DNA of 64,000 bases from Chrysoperla carnea (taxonomy: Eukaryota > Arthropoda > Insecta > Neuroptera > Chrysopidae): assembly GCF_905475395.1 (NCBI RefSeq), contig NC_058342.1:2056501-2120500 (forward strand). Direction: 5' to 3'. Of this stretch, positions 11,240 to 21,182 are shown one piece after another. The notes under the pieces are model-generated. The model saw nothing but the letters and a program-made list of their open reading frames with translations, was not told the DNA's origin and made no database searches. Each line of letters starts with the position of its first letter. Position 1 is the first letter of the stretch. Made by a program: the position numbers and the translations under genes.

Positions 11240-11517
11240 CAAATTTATTGCGTACCTTTTCTTTGTTGACATTATGATTTTATTCGATGTCAACAAATCA
11301 TAATTAATAGTTTATATTTGTATTAATTGAAGGTTCTTTGAAGCGCTTAAATTTTTGTGAATTTTTGTTTGATTCATACAAATTTATTGCGTACCTTTTC
11401 TTTGTTGATATTATGATTTTATTCGATATCAACAAATCATAATTAATTGTTTATATTTGTATTGATTGAAGGTTTTTTGAAGCACTTTAATTTTGTGAAT
11501 TTTTTTTTGATTTATAT
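11240..11517 (+). repeat. Two-copy tandem duplication, 139-bp period, in BEL/Pao leader
   Basis: The segment starting CAAATTTATTGCGTACC occurs at 11240 and again at 11379, and the copies match over nearly their whole length with a few substitutions. Each copy carries one copy of the hairpin annotated at 11264-11615. Confidence 0.93.
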
Positions 11518-11615
11518 AAATAAATGAAAATAGTTATTTTCTTTTATCTTGGGTACATCAAATGGCATATTAGCCGATTCTTATTGTTGATATTATCATT
11601 GTTAAGATATCTACA
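11264..11615 (+). promoter_or_regulatory. Repeated leader hairpins with compensatory change
   Basis: Hairpin 1 (11264-11295) pairs TGTTGACAT with ATGTCAACA. Hairpin 2 (11403-11434) pairs TGTTGATAT with ATATCAACA: the C of the left arm became T and its partner G became A, keeping the 9-bp stem perfect. A third, weaker version at 11585-11615 pairs TGTTGATAT with ATATCTACA with one mismatch. The double change suggests selection for an RNA stem, perhaps packaging or dimerisation, but the number of observations is small. Confidence 0.6.
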
Positions 11616-12035
11616 AATTACAATTATTCATTTGCTATAAGTTGTAGAATTGTTTGATTATTTCAACAAAATTAATTTCATTATTTGATTAGTTATTTCA
11701 ATAATAGTAAACAAATAATATTTCAATACTTAGCTCAAAAGATACTAAATTATTTATTTACTTTTGATATTATTTTGATAAAATAGCCAGTTTAGCTACT
11801 GTTGTTTGTAATTGTTTTTAAGAAAATAATTTATTTCTATTAATTAAAATTATTAGTCAATTACAACTTAACACAAGCATTTGTTTGTTTATATTTATAT
11901 AATACTACAATTATTCACAATTATTTTTGAAACTTTGTTTGCATAACATTGTTATATCAATTTAATTTTATTTGAAACAATTGGACACTTGCCTTTTTTA
12001 TTCTTTCATATTTTTAATTTTATTAATAATTAATC

Positions 12036-13886
12036 ATGACGGAAGAAGAAATAAAGGGTTGGGTAAACAAACGAAAATTTCTAAAAGGTCGAATCACAAA
12101 CTTAGAAAAATCTGTGGAAAATATTGATGCAATAAACAGCATTTCAGATTTAGAATTAGTTTTGGATAGACTCAATGATTTCTTTAAAAAGTTTGAAGAT
12201 ATTGAAATAAATTTGGAATCTGTTGATGAGGCTAAATACAAGGCCGAAAATTTGTCCATTGAAACTAGGTATTATGACTTGTCGAAGAAAATACGTAGAG
12301 CCATGGAAAAATTAAAGGATAGGCGACGTACTGCTGGCCTCAATGACAGCTTTAGTAGGTCAGATAATCAAGCCTTATCATTACCCAAAATAAATTTGCC
12401 AACGTTTTCTGGAGAATACACCGGGTGGTTAAATTTTAAGGATCTATTCACAAACTTGATTCATAATAATTCGGAACTGCCAAACATTAGAAAATTTTAT
12501 TATTTGAAAGGTGCTGTTAAGAGTGATGCAGCTAAACTAATAGCAAGCATCGAATGTTCGGATGCTAATTATTCAAAAGCTTGGGATACTATGGTTAAGC
12601 GATTTGATAACAAGGTGCTTATCGCGAATAGTCATTTAAAAGGCATATTCGATTTGCAAAAGGTGAATAAAACGTCAGGCATTGGATTGCGTGCTTTTGT
12701 AAATGATTTTACACAGCATTACAATGCGTTAAAGTCTCTGGAGTTGTCTAGCCTTTTTGACGTATTTTTGGTGTATTTGTTGTCCCAAAAACTTGACTTT
12801 GAATCTCATCGTGAACTTGAATTGAAAAGAAAACATGATGAATTTCCTACTATTGATTCATTTATCGAATTTTTGAACCAACGTTGTCAAGCATGGGAAA
12901 TATTATCACAGGATTATTCACCAAAATTACATAATGCATCTAAACATGAAAAGAAAAGTATTTCTTGTACTACCATAGAACCTCAAAGCAACTCGAATTT
13001 AAACCGTTGCCCATATTGCTCACGACCACATTCTTTGGTGAAATGCTACAAATATTTAAAGCTTGACGTGAAGCGTCGGCGACAATTTGTTAAAAGCAAA
13101 CAATTATGTTTCAACTGTTTGAACAGCAATCACCAAACGGAAAAATGTCCCCAAAGTGTCTGTAAACGTTGTCTTCAAAATCATCATTGGTCACTGCATG
13201 GTGTACCGAATCAACTTAATGAGCGAAAAGAATCTCAGGGTCAAGTAGATACTTCTTCGGATGTATTGTCTACAAATACGATCAGTCGTCCTGAACCGCA
13301 AGAAGGTATTGCATCATGCTCTTCGCTTTCGTTTATTAGCAAAGTTAATAACTATCAGCAACATACAATATTGCTTTCTACTGCAATAGTAAACGTTGTT
13401 GCCGATAATGGTAGCAAATTAGCATGTCGCGCTTTACTCGATAGCGCGAGTGAGCGTAATTTTGTGTCTGCTATAGTTTTGAAAAAATTGGATATTCCAG
13501 TAAGGCATACAAATTGGTTGGTTATGGGTGTAGGAGGTAGTAATACTCCTGTTAATTCTGTTGTTTCTTTGAACATAGAATCTAGAACCACCAACTTTCA
13601 ATTTAAAGCAGAATTTGGTGTTTTGGAAAATATTACGGATAATTTGCCGAAACGTAGCTTCAAAAAGCAGCTTATTAAGTGGCCATCTTTTATTAATTTG
13701 GCCGATCCAAACTTTAATTTGCCTGGGCCTATAGATATGTTAATCGGTACCAGCTTATTTTACAAACTTTTGAAAAAAGGTAAAATTGATTTGGGCCAAA
13801 ATAGCCCTACTTTACAAAATACTAGCCTTGGTTGGATTCTAGGCGGTAATATAAATCTACAGAAAGAATTCAATTCTGTAAATTAA
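12036..13886 (+). CDS. gag-pro: BEL/Pao Gag-protease portion of the polyprotein
   Basis: This 616-codon frame starts MTEEEIKGWVNKRKFLKGRI after a long AT-rich leader with no earlier in-frame start in good context. The N-terminal half is the alpha-helical BEL Gag (DUF1759-like), with LPKINLPTFSGEYTGWLNF and a charged helical region. Zinc-binding motifs follow: CPYCSRPHSLVKC from residue 325, the classical CX2CX4HX4C knuckle CFNCLNSNHQTEKC at residues 358-371, and CKRCLQNHHWSLH. The aspartic protease motif is ALLDSASERNF, with catalytic Asp469; DSAS instead of DSGS occurs in this family. The frame ends in TAA (13884-13886) after NSVN, yet the sequence continues in the same frame into RT, so the stop interrupts what is normally one polyprotein. 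Gag packages the RNA; the protease matures the polyprotein. Confidence 0.95.
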   Translation: MTEEEIKGWVNKRKFLKGRITNLEKSVENIDAINSISDLELVLDRLNDFFKKFEDIEINLESVDEAKYKAENLSIETRYYDLSKKIRRAMEKLKDRRRTAGLNDSFSRSDNQALSLPKINLPTFSGEYTGWLNFKDLFTNLIHNNSELPNIRKFYYLKGAVKSDAAKLIASIECSDANYSKAWDTMVKRFDNKVLIANSHLKGIFDLQKVNKTSGIGLRAFVNDFTQHYNALKSLELSSLFDVFLVYLLSQKLDFESHRELELKRKHDEFPTIDSFIEFLNQRCQAWEILSQDYSPKLHNASKHEKKSISCTTIEPQSNSNLNRCPYCSRPHSLVKCYKYLKLDVKRRRQFVKSKQLCFNCLNSNHQTEKCPQSVCKRCLQNHHWSLHGVPNQLNERKESQGQVDTSSDVLSTNTISRPEPQEGIASCSSLSFISKVNNYQQHTILLSTAIVNVVADNGSKLACRALLDSASERNFVSAIVLKKLDIPVRHTNWLVMGVGGSNTPVNSVVSLNIESRTTNFQFKAEFGVLENITDNLPKRSFKKQLIKWPSFINLADPNFNLPGPIDMLIGTSLFYKLLKKGKIDLGQNSPTLQNTSLGWILGGNINLQKEFNSVN

Positions 13887-15764
13887 AACACTTTCACTTC
13901 TTTGGTGACTACTACAAATAATATAAATGAAATAATGACCGGTTTTTGGAAGCTGGAAGAATATTCCTCAAAGCCAATACGTTCGGCTGAGGAAAAACTT
14001 TGTGAAAAATTATTTCTTGAATCTGTATCTCGTGATTCAGATGGTAGATACGAAGTAGATTTACCTATTTTTATGGATAGAATTAACACTTTGGGTGATT
14101 CTTATAATTTTGCCTATCGTCGCTTCTTGTCATTAGAGAGAAAGTTCGCCAAAAACCCTGAGTTTTTCGAAAAATATAAAACTTTTATAAATGAATTTTT
14201 GTCTCTTGGGCATGGAACGGAAATTAAGCGTTTTCCGAAACATTTATCTGACAAACATGAATACTACATGCCGCATCATGCTGTCTTGAAAGATAGCAGC
14301 TCAACCACGAAACTGCGTGTAGTTTTCAACGCGTCTGCTCCTTCATCAACAGGTGTAAGCCTAAATGATATCATGTTAGTTGGACCCGTGGTTCAGTCTG
14401 ACTTACTAACCGTTCTTATACGATTTCGTTGTTTTATCGTTGCGATTATATCAGACATAGCTATGATGTATAGGCAAATAAAGGTAAAAGATAATTTTCA
14501 GAGCTTTCAACGTATATTATGGCGAGATTCCCCGGAAGAAAATATCCGATGTTTACAACTGAGTAGAGTTACATACGGCACTGCGTCTGCCAGTTTCTTA
14601 GCAACAAGATGCCTCTTAAAATTAGTTGAAGATGAAGGAAGTTCTTTCCGTCTGGCATCTCGGGCTATTGAGCTAAATTCATATGTTGATGACATTTTAA
14701 CGGGTGCTGAGGACTTCGATAAAGCCTTTCGGTTACAAGACGAACTGATTTCGTTATTAGAAAAAGGACAATTCAAGCTCCATAAGTGGTACTCGAATTA
14801 TGAAAATGTGCTTGACAGAATTCCGGAAAAGAACCGTGAAAAGTGTTCATTCCAATTTTCTGATGGATGTTCGTCAATCAAGACTCTCGGATTGGTTTGG
14901 AACCCTGGTATTGACGCGTTTCAAATATTGGTACCGGATGATTTAATGGAATCAAAGGTCACAAAGCGTGAAATCTTATCAAGTATAGCCAAACTATTCG
15001 ATCCTCTCGGATTAATGGCTCCAGCTTGTGTATCCGCCAAAATTATAATGCAAATGATTTGGCGTTCAAAAGTGGAATGGGACGATAAAGTTCCAAATGA
15101 TATTCTTGAATTGTGGATCCCTCTTAAGGGTAAATTGTTCGAACTACGGAAACTCACTATTCCTCGTTTAAGTTTGATTTCACATGCAGTCAGGTTTGAA
15201 CTACATGGTTTTAGTGATAGCTCTACCAAAGCTTACGGTTGCGCTATTTACTTGAAATCTGTGGACAGTAACGGGTACTCTCTCGTGAGAATGATTTGTG
15301 CAAAGTCTCGCGTAGCTCCGATTAAACCTATTTCACTGCCACGACTTGAGCTAAGCGCGTGCGTACTTTCAGCTCGATTCATGAAAACTGTTCGTCAAGC
15401 ATTAACTGTTAAAATAGAGCATGCATACTTTTGGACTGATTCTATGATTGCTTTGGCATGGATTCGTTCAGAAGCTTCTCGTTGGAATGTGTTCGTAGCC
15501 AACAGAGTCTCTGAAATCCAAGAGTTATGTCCAGGGGATCATTGGAATCACGTTATTTCATCCGAAAATCCTGCTGATGTTGTTTCTAGGGGCATAGATC
15601 CTAGTTTGTTAGGTGCCCACGAACTTTGGTGGAATGGACCTACGTGGTTGGCATTAGATAAAAAATTTTGGCCCACTGGTGGAAATATAAATGATATTCC
15701 GGACCCGCCAGAGGCGAAACCAAAAGCATGCTCATCTCACCATCAGTCAATGCAAAGACAATGA
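13887..15764 (+). CDS. pol: BEL/Pao reverse transcriptase-RNase H portion
   Basis: The same frame as gag continues directly after the TAA; the first ATG is at 13902, giving 620 codons. The order is FWKLEEYSS, FLSLGHGTEIKRFP, the RT fingers with YYMPHHAVLKDSS and KLRVVFNASAPSS, motif A as IISDIAMMYRQIKV, the PYG-type region as RVTYGTASASFLATRCL and the catalytic box YVDD (residues 261-264 from 13902). The Peptidase_A17-like segment LGLVWNPGIDAFQI and LFDPLGLMAPACV follows. RNase H has HGFSDSSTKAYGCAIYL, LPRLELSACVL, AYFWTDSMIALAWI and NPADVVSRG, so its acidic residues appear present. The frame ends at 15764, but similarity continues one frame over from about 15735, showing a single-base frameshift just before the integrase. 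Confidence 0.95.
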   Translation, partial: NTFTSLVTTTNNINEIMTGFWKLEEYSSKPIRSAEEKLCEKLFLESVSRDSDGRYEVDLPIFMDRINTLGDSYNFAYRRFLSLERKFAKNPEFFEKYKTFINEFLSLGHGTEIKRFPKHLSDKHEYYMPHHAVLKDSSSTTKLRVVFNASAPSSTGVSLNDIMLVGPVVQSDLLTVLIRFRCFIVAIISDIAMMYRQIKVKDNFQSFQRILWRDSPEENIRCLQLSRVTYGTASASFLATRCLLKLVEDEGSSFRLASRAIELNSYVDDILTGAEDFDKAFRLQDELISLLEKGQFKLHKWYSNYENVLDRIPEKNREKCSFQFSDGCSSIKTLGLVWNPGIDAFQILVPDDLMESKVTKREILSSIAKLFDPLGLMAPACVSAKIIMQMIWRSKVEWDDKVPNDILELWIPLKGKLFELRKLTIPRLSLISHAVRFELHGFSDSSTKAYGCAIYLKSVDSNGYSLVRMICAKSRVAPIKPISLPRLELSACVLSARFMKTVRQALTVKIEHAYFWTDSMIALAWIRSEASRWNVFVANRVSEIQELCPGDHWNHVISSENPADVVSRGIDPSLLGAHELWWNGPTWLALDKKFWPTGGNINDIPDPPEAKPKACSSHHQSMQRQ

Positions 15765-17283
15765 CTTTTTGATGTGGTTTGAAACATTCTCTTGTTTCTA
15801 TCGTCTACAAAGAAGTTTTGCGTACGTTTTACGTTTTTGTTTTAATGCAAAACTCGTCAATAAAGGTTGTAGGCGATCTGAATTTCTTAAAGTTTCGGAA
15901 TTAACCGAATCTTTTAACGGTATTTTTAGAATCGTTCAACAAGAATATTTCTCAAATGAAATAATGTTGTTAAATAAAGTAAAAGACGATCCTAATTATG
16001 TACCTAATTTAAAATCAAGTAAATTAAAATTTTTAAATCCCTTTATTGATAAAGAGGGTATTTTAAGGGTAGGTGGTAGATTAAACTACTGCTCCATTAT
16101 TAACACAAGCCAAAAGTTTCCTATGATTATTCCGCCTAATAGTCACATTACTAAGCTGTTAATAGTCTGGGAGCATGAAAAATTGTTGCATGCAGGTGCT
16201 CAATTGACATTGGCGTCACTTCGAAATAGAGTGTGGTTAATAAATGGGCGTAGTGTAGTGCGGCAAGTCATACATAAATGTGTTCGATGCTTTCGATTCG
16301 CAGCATCTTCCTCTACTCAAATTATGGCTGATCTTCCTTCAGTACGTGTATCTCCGGTACGACCGTTTTTACATGTAGGACTCGATTATGGAGGACCTAT
16401 AGCGGTCAAGCAGAGTCGCGTTAGGAAACCGTTAATAACGAAAGGTTACATATGTTTGTTTGTGTGCATGGTAACTAAGGCGTTACATTTAGAGCTAGTT
16501 TCTGATATGTCTACTAAAACTTTTTTAAATGCTTTGAAGAGATTCATTGCATGAAGAGGTAGATGTCAAAAAATATTTAGTGACAATGGGACAAATTTTC
16601 GTGGAGCAAATAACGAGCTCAATGAATTATATAGATTGTCTAATGAAAAGGCAAGTGTCTCAACCATTCATGAAACTATGTTAAAGGAGGGAGTGGACTG
16701 GAACTTTATACCACCCTTCTCCCCAAACTGGGGGGGTTTATGGGAATCGGGCATTAGGATGGTCAAATTTCACTTAAAACGGCTAGTTGGTAAAACTAAT
16801 CTTACCTACGAAGAATTAAATACAATCCTGTGTGAAATTGAAGGTATTATAAATTCCAGACCACTCTGTCCACTGTCAAGTGATCCTAGCAATTTTGATT
16901 GTTTAACCCCAGGACACTTTTTAATAAATGATTCCTTCATCTCCTTACCAGAAAATGATGTTTCTGATACCCCAATCGATAAATTAACGTTTTGGAATCA
17001 GATCATCCATATAAAGCAAACATTCTGGAAGAGATGGGGTAGTGAATACCTAAATACTCTACAACAGAGGTCCAAGTGGCTCCAGAAGACCCCAAATATA
17101 AAAGAGGACACTTTGGTATTAATTAAGGACGATAATGCTCCTCCATCACACTGGCCTTTAGCTAAAGTAATGGAGGTTATAAAAAGTCGTGACGGGCTTG
17201 TTCGCTCCATACGGCTTAAAACTAAAGACGGCAATTCATATGTTCGTCCAATTACAAAGGTGTGTCCTCTTCCTGTTGATTGA
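15691..17283 (+). CDS. int: BEL/Pao integrase, interrupted by one TGA
   Basis: The frame continues the polyprotein after the frameshift; genuine similarity starts near 15740 (FLMWFETFSCFYRLQR, AYVLRFCFNAK). The HHCC zinc-binding domain is visible as KLLHAGAQLTLASL with HKCVRCF. The DDE core has Asp in GLDYGGPI (16384), Asp in IFSDNGTNF (16582) and Glu in WGGLWESG (16744), all intact. A stop codon TGA at 16552-16554 lies in an otherwise continuous frame; a C-to-T change in a CGA codon would explain it. The C-terminal domain ends with VLIKDDNAPPSHWPLAKV and SYVRPITKVCPLP. The product would insert the cDNA into host DNA. The frame stops at 17283, just before the polypurine tract. Confidence 0.94.
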
Positions 17284-17301
17284 AATGTTAAACATTTCAA
17301 T

Positions 17302-17311
17302 GGGGGGAGTA
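17302..17311 (+). promoter_or_regulatory. Polypurine tract of BEL/Pao element
   Basis: GGGGGGAGTA directly precedes the 3' LTR, in the position expected for the plus-strand primer. Confidence 0.9.
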
Positions 17312-17742
17312 TGTTGGGTCACTCTGTAGCATAATCATTGAGATGGGCAAAATCATGTCACTACTGCCATCTCAATGAATTATGTCAATATTTATAAGTT
17401 TGCAAAAGCAAGGTTCAACGCTATGATACCCCCGCTTCAGCCTTGTTTTTGCAAATTTTGTTATTCAAAAAAAGTTATATAAGTTGTTTAATTTTAAGTT
17501 TAAAAACTATGTTCTTTTTTAGAGTCTTTTTTTGGTTTTGAGTTGTGAGTAATAAAAAGTTGTTAGAAATAAAAGCTGTATAAAGTTTTATAAAGTTGTT
17601 AACAAGAGTTATCAGATGAGTTAAGAATATAATATAAGTTTTCAAAATTCTTAAGATTGTGTTTGCTTTAATTTTTATTTCAACGGTCCTTCGAGAAGTT
17701 ATGAACTCACAAGTGCGGTGTATAAGTTTGGACCATCGCACA
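17312..17742 (+). repeat. BEL/Pao 3' LTR (431 bp)
   Basis: It has the same length and ends as the 5' LTR. The three differences are T/G in the TTGTKAGTAA region, C/A in GTTAACMAGAG and C/G in CTTAASATTG. That is 0.7 percent divergence. Confidence 0.97.
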
Positions 17743-17747
17743 ATTAC
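17743..17747 (+). repeat. BEL/Pao target site duplication, right copy (ATTAC)
   Basis: Matches ATTAC at 10215-10219. The flanks rejoin into LINE A: the sequence after this site continues the minus-strand endonuclease region whose other side lies before 10215. Confidence 0.95.
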
Positions 17748-17990
17748 ACTTCTAGCCTTAAAACTTATTTAACCCACAAAACGTTATCCAAATCGCTGAA
17801 AAAGTCTGTAAAATTACCTTCTAAACTATCGTTATAAAATATTGCAATTCCTCCAGGATTTCTACCTCGATTGAATAACCTTTCTCCACTTTTACAATAC
17901 TATTAAGTCCTTCAATTTCTATCGGTTTTTTTTTTGATGACTAAGTTTCAACCAAACTTAAACTTATTAACTACATAGGGGTAATTTCTT
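17748..17990 (-). pseudogene. LINE A copy 1 endonuclease fragment
   Basis: On the minus strand a short piece reads RGRNPGGIAIFYND and FSDLDNVLWV, typical of the APE-like endonuclease of non-LTR elements. Part of the domain is missing and the frame is broken. The matching segment in copy 2 begins near 33840. Confidence 0.7.
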
Positions 17991-17994
17991 TTAT

Positions 17995-18571
17995 TGCCTA
18001 ACTTTTTCTACTAATACCGTAGAAAAATTTTGAAATACTTTGTCTTTCTCTGCTTTTCTTGTATTCTCTGGTTTATTGCTTTTCTTCTTTGAATTTAATT
18101 TTTCTTTCAGTTTGGATCTTTCTCTTCCTAGTTCCATTTTTATTTCTCTTGGTAAATCGTTATTAATAAAAATTTTTGTTCCTTTCTGCCTCCAGCGCTT
18201 TTTACAGATATCTTGCTTCGTCTTAAAACTTGTAAACTTTACTTTGATAGGAGCTTTTGGATCATTCTCAATTGAAAAACTTCATCAATGTCTGTTGTAT
18301 TAATATTTATATTAAATTGGTCTTGGAAAAGAGTAATAACTTCTTCCAGTGTTGTTTCATTTTTATTCTGCTTGTCGTGGCCAATAATGACTATTTTTAT
18401 TCATTTCCACTTGCATTTTAACAACTGTTCTATTTTGTTCCGCCAGCAAATTTTGTAATTCCTCTTTTTTTTCTGTTATACATTTATTTCGTTTAGTTCC
18501 GACGTTTTCTTGTTTTCAAATTTTTTTATTTTTTAGATTAGAACATCTATTTTACCTTCTAAGTTACTCAT
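17995..18571 (-). pseudogene. LINE A copy 1 ORF1 remnant
   Basis: The minus strand starts at an ATG (18571) with MSNLEGKIDVLI and continues, through several frame changes, with a lysine- and glutamate-rich probable coiled coil, LLAEQNRT-like and TTLEEVITLFQDQFNI, and then the RRM-like core that copy 2 preserves better. The C-terminal part is basic. Function would be RNA binding and chaperone activity in a LINE ribonucleoprotein. It is not expressible as it stands. Confidence 0.75.
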
Positions 18572-18714
18572 TTTAATCATCTTATTTAAACCAAAAGTTG
18601 TTTAATCAGTCTTATAGTTGTTTAATTGTAAGAACTTTTATGTCGTGTATTAAGTATTTTATGGCTTACATTATTTTACATTAGCAAAAATAAGAAAAAA
18701 AGATTGTTTCGGGT

Positions 18715-18795
18715 TGTACCTAGCTTCGAACACTAGTATTAGTTTAATTTATGGTCAGATTGATTAACGCCTTTACCAATTGCGCCACGGACTTG
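18715..18795 (-). promoter_or_regulatory. tRNA-like module (A and B boxes) upstream of LINE A copy 1 ORF1
   Basis: On the minus strand an A-box TGGCGCAATTGG (18776-18787) is followed 55 nt later by a B-box-like TGTTCGAAGCT (18722-18732). The surrounding CCGTGGCGCAATTGGTAAAG reads like the 5' half of a tRNA. The ORF1 start is about 150 nt downstream and the element's 5' end about 460 nt upstream. It is not a functional tRNA gene, since the anticodon arm and acceptor stem are degenerate. It is shared with LINE A copy 2. Confidence 0.7.
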
Positions 18796-19430
18796 ATAAA
18801 TGAACACTATATTTTATATTATTTAAAACAGTTATATATTATTTTATAATAATTTTGTTTTTGCTGTTAAATTTTTGTTATTTTCTTCTTAAAAAACACT
18901 TTAAAGAATATAGTTTAGTACTATTTTCAAAAAATATGTTCCTTAATTAAAACACAATTATTTATAATTAAATGTGATTACAGTGCTTGAAATAGGTAAA
19001 CTTCAGCCCCTTTTTTAAAATAATTTAGCTTTTTGTTAAGTTTTTAAATTTAAATGTAACCTCATGTATTACATTGTTAATTTATTCGGAGAAATACACT
19101 ATATAAACTGTTTTCAGGAATAGTATTCACTATTACAGAACTCAAAAATTGTTTTCAGTAAAATTTTCACAAAAAAAGTATTAAAATCTATATCAAACAC
19201 AAAATTTAAGCCTTTTTAACAGAGCAATAAATTACACGTCTATACTGTCACACGTCTTTCAATTGAATTATTTTAATATTATATACAAATATACAAATAA
19301 AAAATTTAAATCTTGTTAGTTGTTTTTTCAATACATATCCGTACATAATTCAATTTTTGTTCTTGTCGAAAACATTCGCATAGTTTCTTGCGAATGCGAT
19401 TGCGAATGTTCAAAAATATGCGAATATTCG

Positions 19431-19530
19431 TTTCATCACTAGTCCCTAGTCTCACTGGGTAAAGTGGCTTGTTTTCTGCATAAAATGCAGTTTCATTTTG
19501 CTTAGCCTCATGACTAACTTGCATGAGTAA
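19431..19530. repeat. Dispersed repeat, third copy of the 42.5/44.5-kb inverted repeat sequence
   Basis: This shares TTTTCTGCATAAAATGCAG, GTCCCTAGT and TTTTGCT blocks with 44520-44620 in the same orientation, and in inverted form with 42523-42602. Divergence is considerable. It may be one end of a DNA transposon, or a piece of the transposase-like gene at 44.6 kb. Confidence 0.7.
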
Positions 19531-20610
19531 AATCATCACAGCATTCACATAGTATTTTTTCAAAATACTGAAATTTTTTGTGAAGATGTTGAACTTTTTC
19601 GAATAATTTACAAATAAAATAGGATACAAGCAATTTTCAGATGTAAATGCGGCAGTATGAGAAGACCGTGGAGGAACAATATGAAAATATGTAAGATAAA
19701 TAAAAATATGAAAATATGTGAGGTAAATAATAATTCAACAGGTGTTAAAATTTTTGGTGTTGTTAAAATCAATAAAATTTTGGGGGTTTTACCCACCTTA
19801 AAAATTGATAACTTGTTACGGATTTCAAAGATCGTGAAGCGATGCTACTAAGTGTTACGAATATTAGATGTGGTAATTTAAAAAAAATAAGTTAATGAAT
19901 TTCTTTAATTACGATACTTGATTACGATACCAAATTCCTCCGCAACCTCAGAACACTGAGATTGATATTTAGCTAAAAAAAATTTTTTAAATTAGTGTTC
20001 TTAAAGGGAAACATCCCGGTTTGTTCGAAGCCGGAATAGATAAATTCGCGTGTTAGGCCCAAAGATAACGCCGAAGGCGATTACTCCCCAGAAAGTCTTT
20101 AAAAAAGACAGAAAAAGTCTACGTTTAAAATAAAAAAAAGAATTAGTTTATTTTATCAAATCAAAGAATATAAATGTCTGACATAACTTAAAACAGAAAA
20201 TATTAATTTACAAGGCATCAGCCATTTTGTGACTTAGGTACATAAAATTTTACATAGTTGAGTATAAAAAATAAAGTTATGAAAATATCATATGATAATA
20301 ACTTTAGAAAAAAAAATCTTATATATAAAAATAAATGTTCCCGTATGCTGTTTGTGCTCACAGTTAATTCAGTTCCTTAAAATTACATTTTATAAGAAAC
20401 TGTGCTCACAGACAAATTCCAGTCGTCACAAAAAACATACTAAGAAATTTTACATTCTTCACAACTGTGCGTATTTAATAAAACGACATTTAACAAAAAT
20501 ATTTGTTTAGATTGTCGTATTGAATAAGAATTAAACAAAAAAATTATAAAAATTTAAGTAATATAATTACTGCCACACACTAAAATGTGTATTGAAAAAA
20601 ATGTGAATCC

Positions 20611-20648
20611 ATGCTGGAATAAATAATTTAAATTAATTATTCCAACAT
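20611..20648. repeat. Small palindrome (19-bp arms)
   Basis: ATGCTGGAATAAATAATTT is followed directly by its near-perfect reverse complement, with two mismatches. No function is assigned. Confidence 0.7.
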
Positions 20649-21182
20649 GCTTCTTCTGTGACGGTTAGAAATTCAAGAGGACGATTTATATTGAAATTAC
20701 ACTCAGCTTAGTTAGGGTACCGACTGGTGACGATTTTTAGAACTACCAGTTGAAAAAAATAAATAAAGTACAGTCACAGACAGAGTAAACTTTTCAATCG
20801 AATATGTACCGTCACAATCACAGATTTAAAAATGTATGATATTTACATTATTGTTTGCATAATTCATTTCTAATTTATTAATTTTAATTAATTTGCCAAC
20901 AATTTGTAACAAACTCGTGGCAGTTAAGTCACATACCACGTTTCTCAAAAAAGAGTCTTCGGAATATTTTGTTATAGCCATGTTTTAGTGTATCATGTCA
21001 GCATTTTTATAATATAGTAAATCCAGAAAAGTTGTCAGGGTTGTCAGCAGAGTTTGAATCCAGGTGATCTAGTTATCTCCTGCTATAGCGGTAACTCGCT
21101 GAAGTTATCATGTAGATGTTGGAGTCATATTACTTGTGAGATTAAATTTGCTTACACATCAAATGCTATCATTTAATTTAAA

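Larger units (their letters stand above)
10675..12035 (+). other. BEL/Pao 5' leader, about 1.36 kb
   Basis: This is a long untranslated leader between the primer-binding-like site and the gag start. An 87-codon open frame at 10813-11076 has no recognisable similarity and is probably fortuitous. The leader contains a 139-bp tandem duplication and three related hairpins (separate entries). Such leaders commonly carry packaging or translation signals. The last 500 bases are very AT-rich. Confidence 0.7.
10220..17742 (+). mobile_element. BEL/Pao LTR retrotransposon, nearly complete
   Basis: This 7523-bp element has two 431-bp LTRs that start TGTTGGG and end CGCACA, a 5-bp target duplication, a primer-binding-like site, a long leader, and gag, protease, RT, RNase H and integrase in one continuous order. 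The BEL/Pao assignment rests on the domain order and on the YVDD RT box. Three lesions interrupt the coding region: an in-frame TAA (13884-13886), a frameshift near 15735 and a TGA (16552-16554). The LTRs differ at only three positions, so the insertion is young. It sits inside LINE A copy 1 in opposite orientation. Confidence 0.97.
9300..19247 (-). mobile_element. LINE A copy 1: internally deleted non-LTR element, split by BEL/Pao
   Basis: Read on the minus strand, the 5' end is at 19247 (CAGTATAGACGTGTAATTTA), shared to the base with LINE A copy 2. A leader, a tRNA-like module, ORF1, part of the endonuclease and the first part of the RT follow. Just after RT motif A (CFIDLKAFHSVD) the sequence jumps to the 3' UTR near 9540. 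Copy 2 has the same jump. The 3' end contains TTTGTATATCAATAAAG (near 9320). Without the 7.5-kb BEL/Pao insertion at 10220-17742 the copy is about 2.4 kb long. All reading frames are broken. It was probably mobilised by RT supplied in trans (inference). Confidence 0.8.
19248..21182. other. Non-coding stretch
   Basis: No gene is recognised. The stretch includes one member of a dispersed repeat (19431-19530, separate entry), a run of GCGAAT-like words near 19380-19430, and a GC-richer patch near 20010-20100 that could be a decayed LTR (TGTTACGAATATTAG begins at about 19853). A small palindrome is listed separately. Short open frames here look fortuitous. Confidence 0.4.

Noticed and set aside
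19306..19629. 107-codon minus-strand frame near 19.4 kb
   Set aside because: It overlaps a dispersed repeat and has no family resemblance; treated as repeat-derived.
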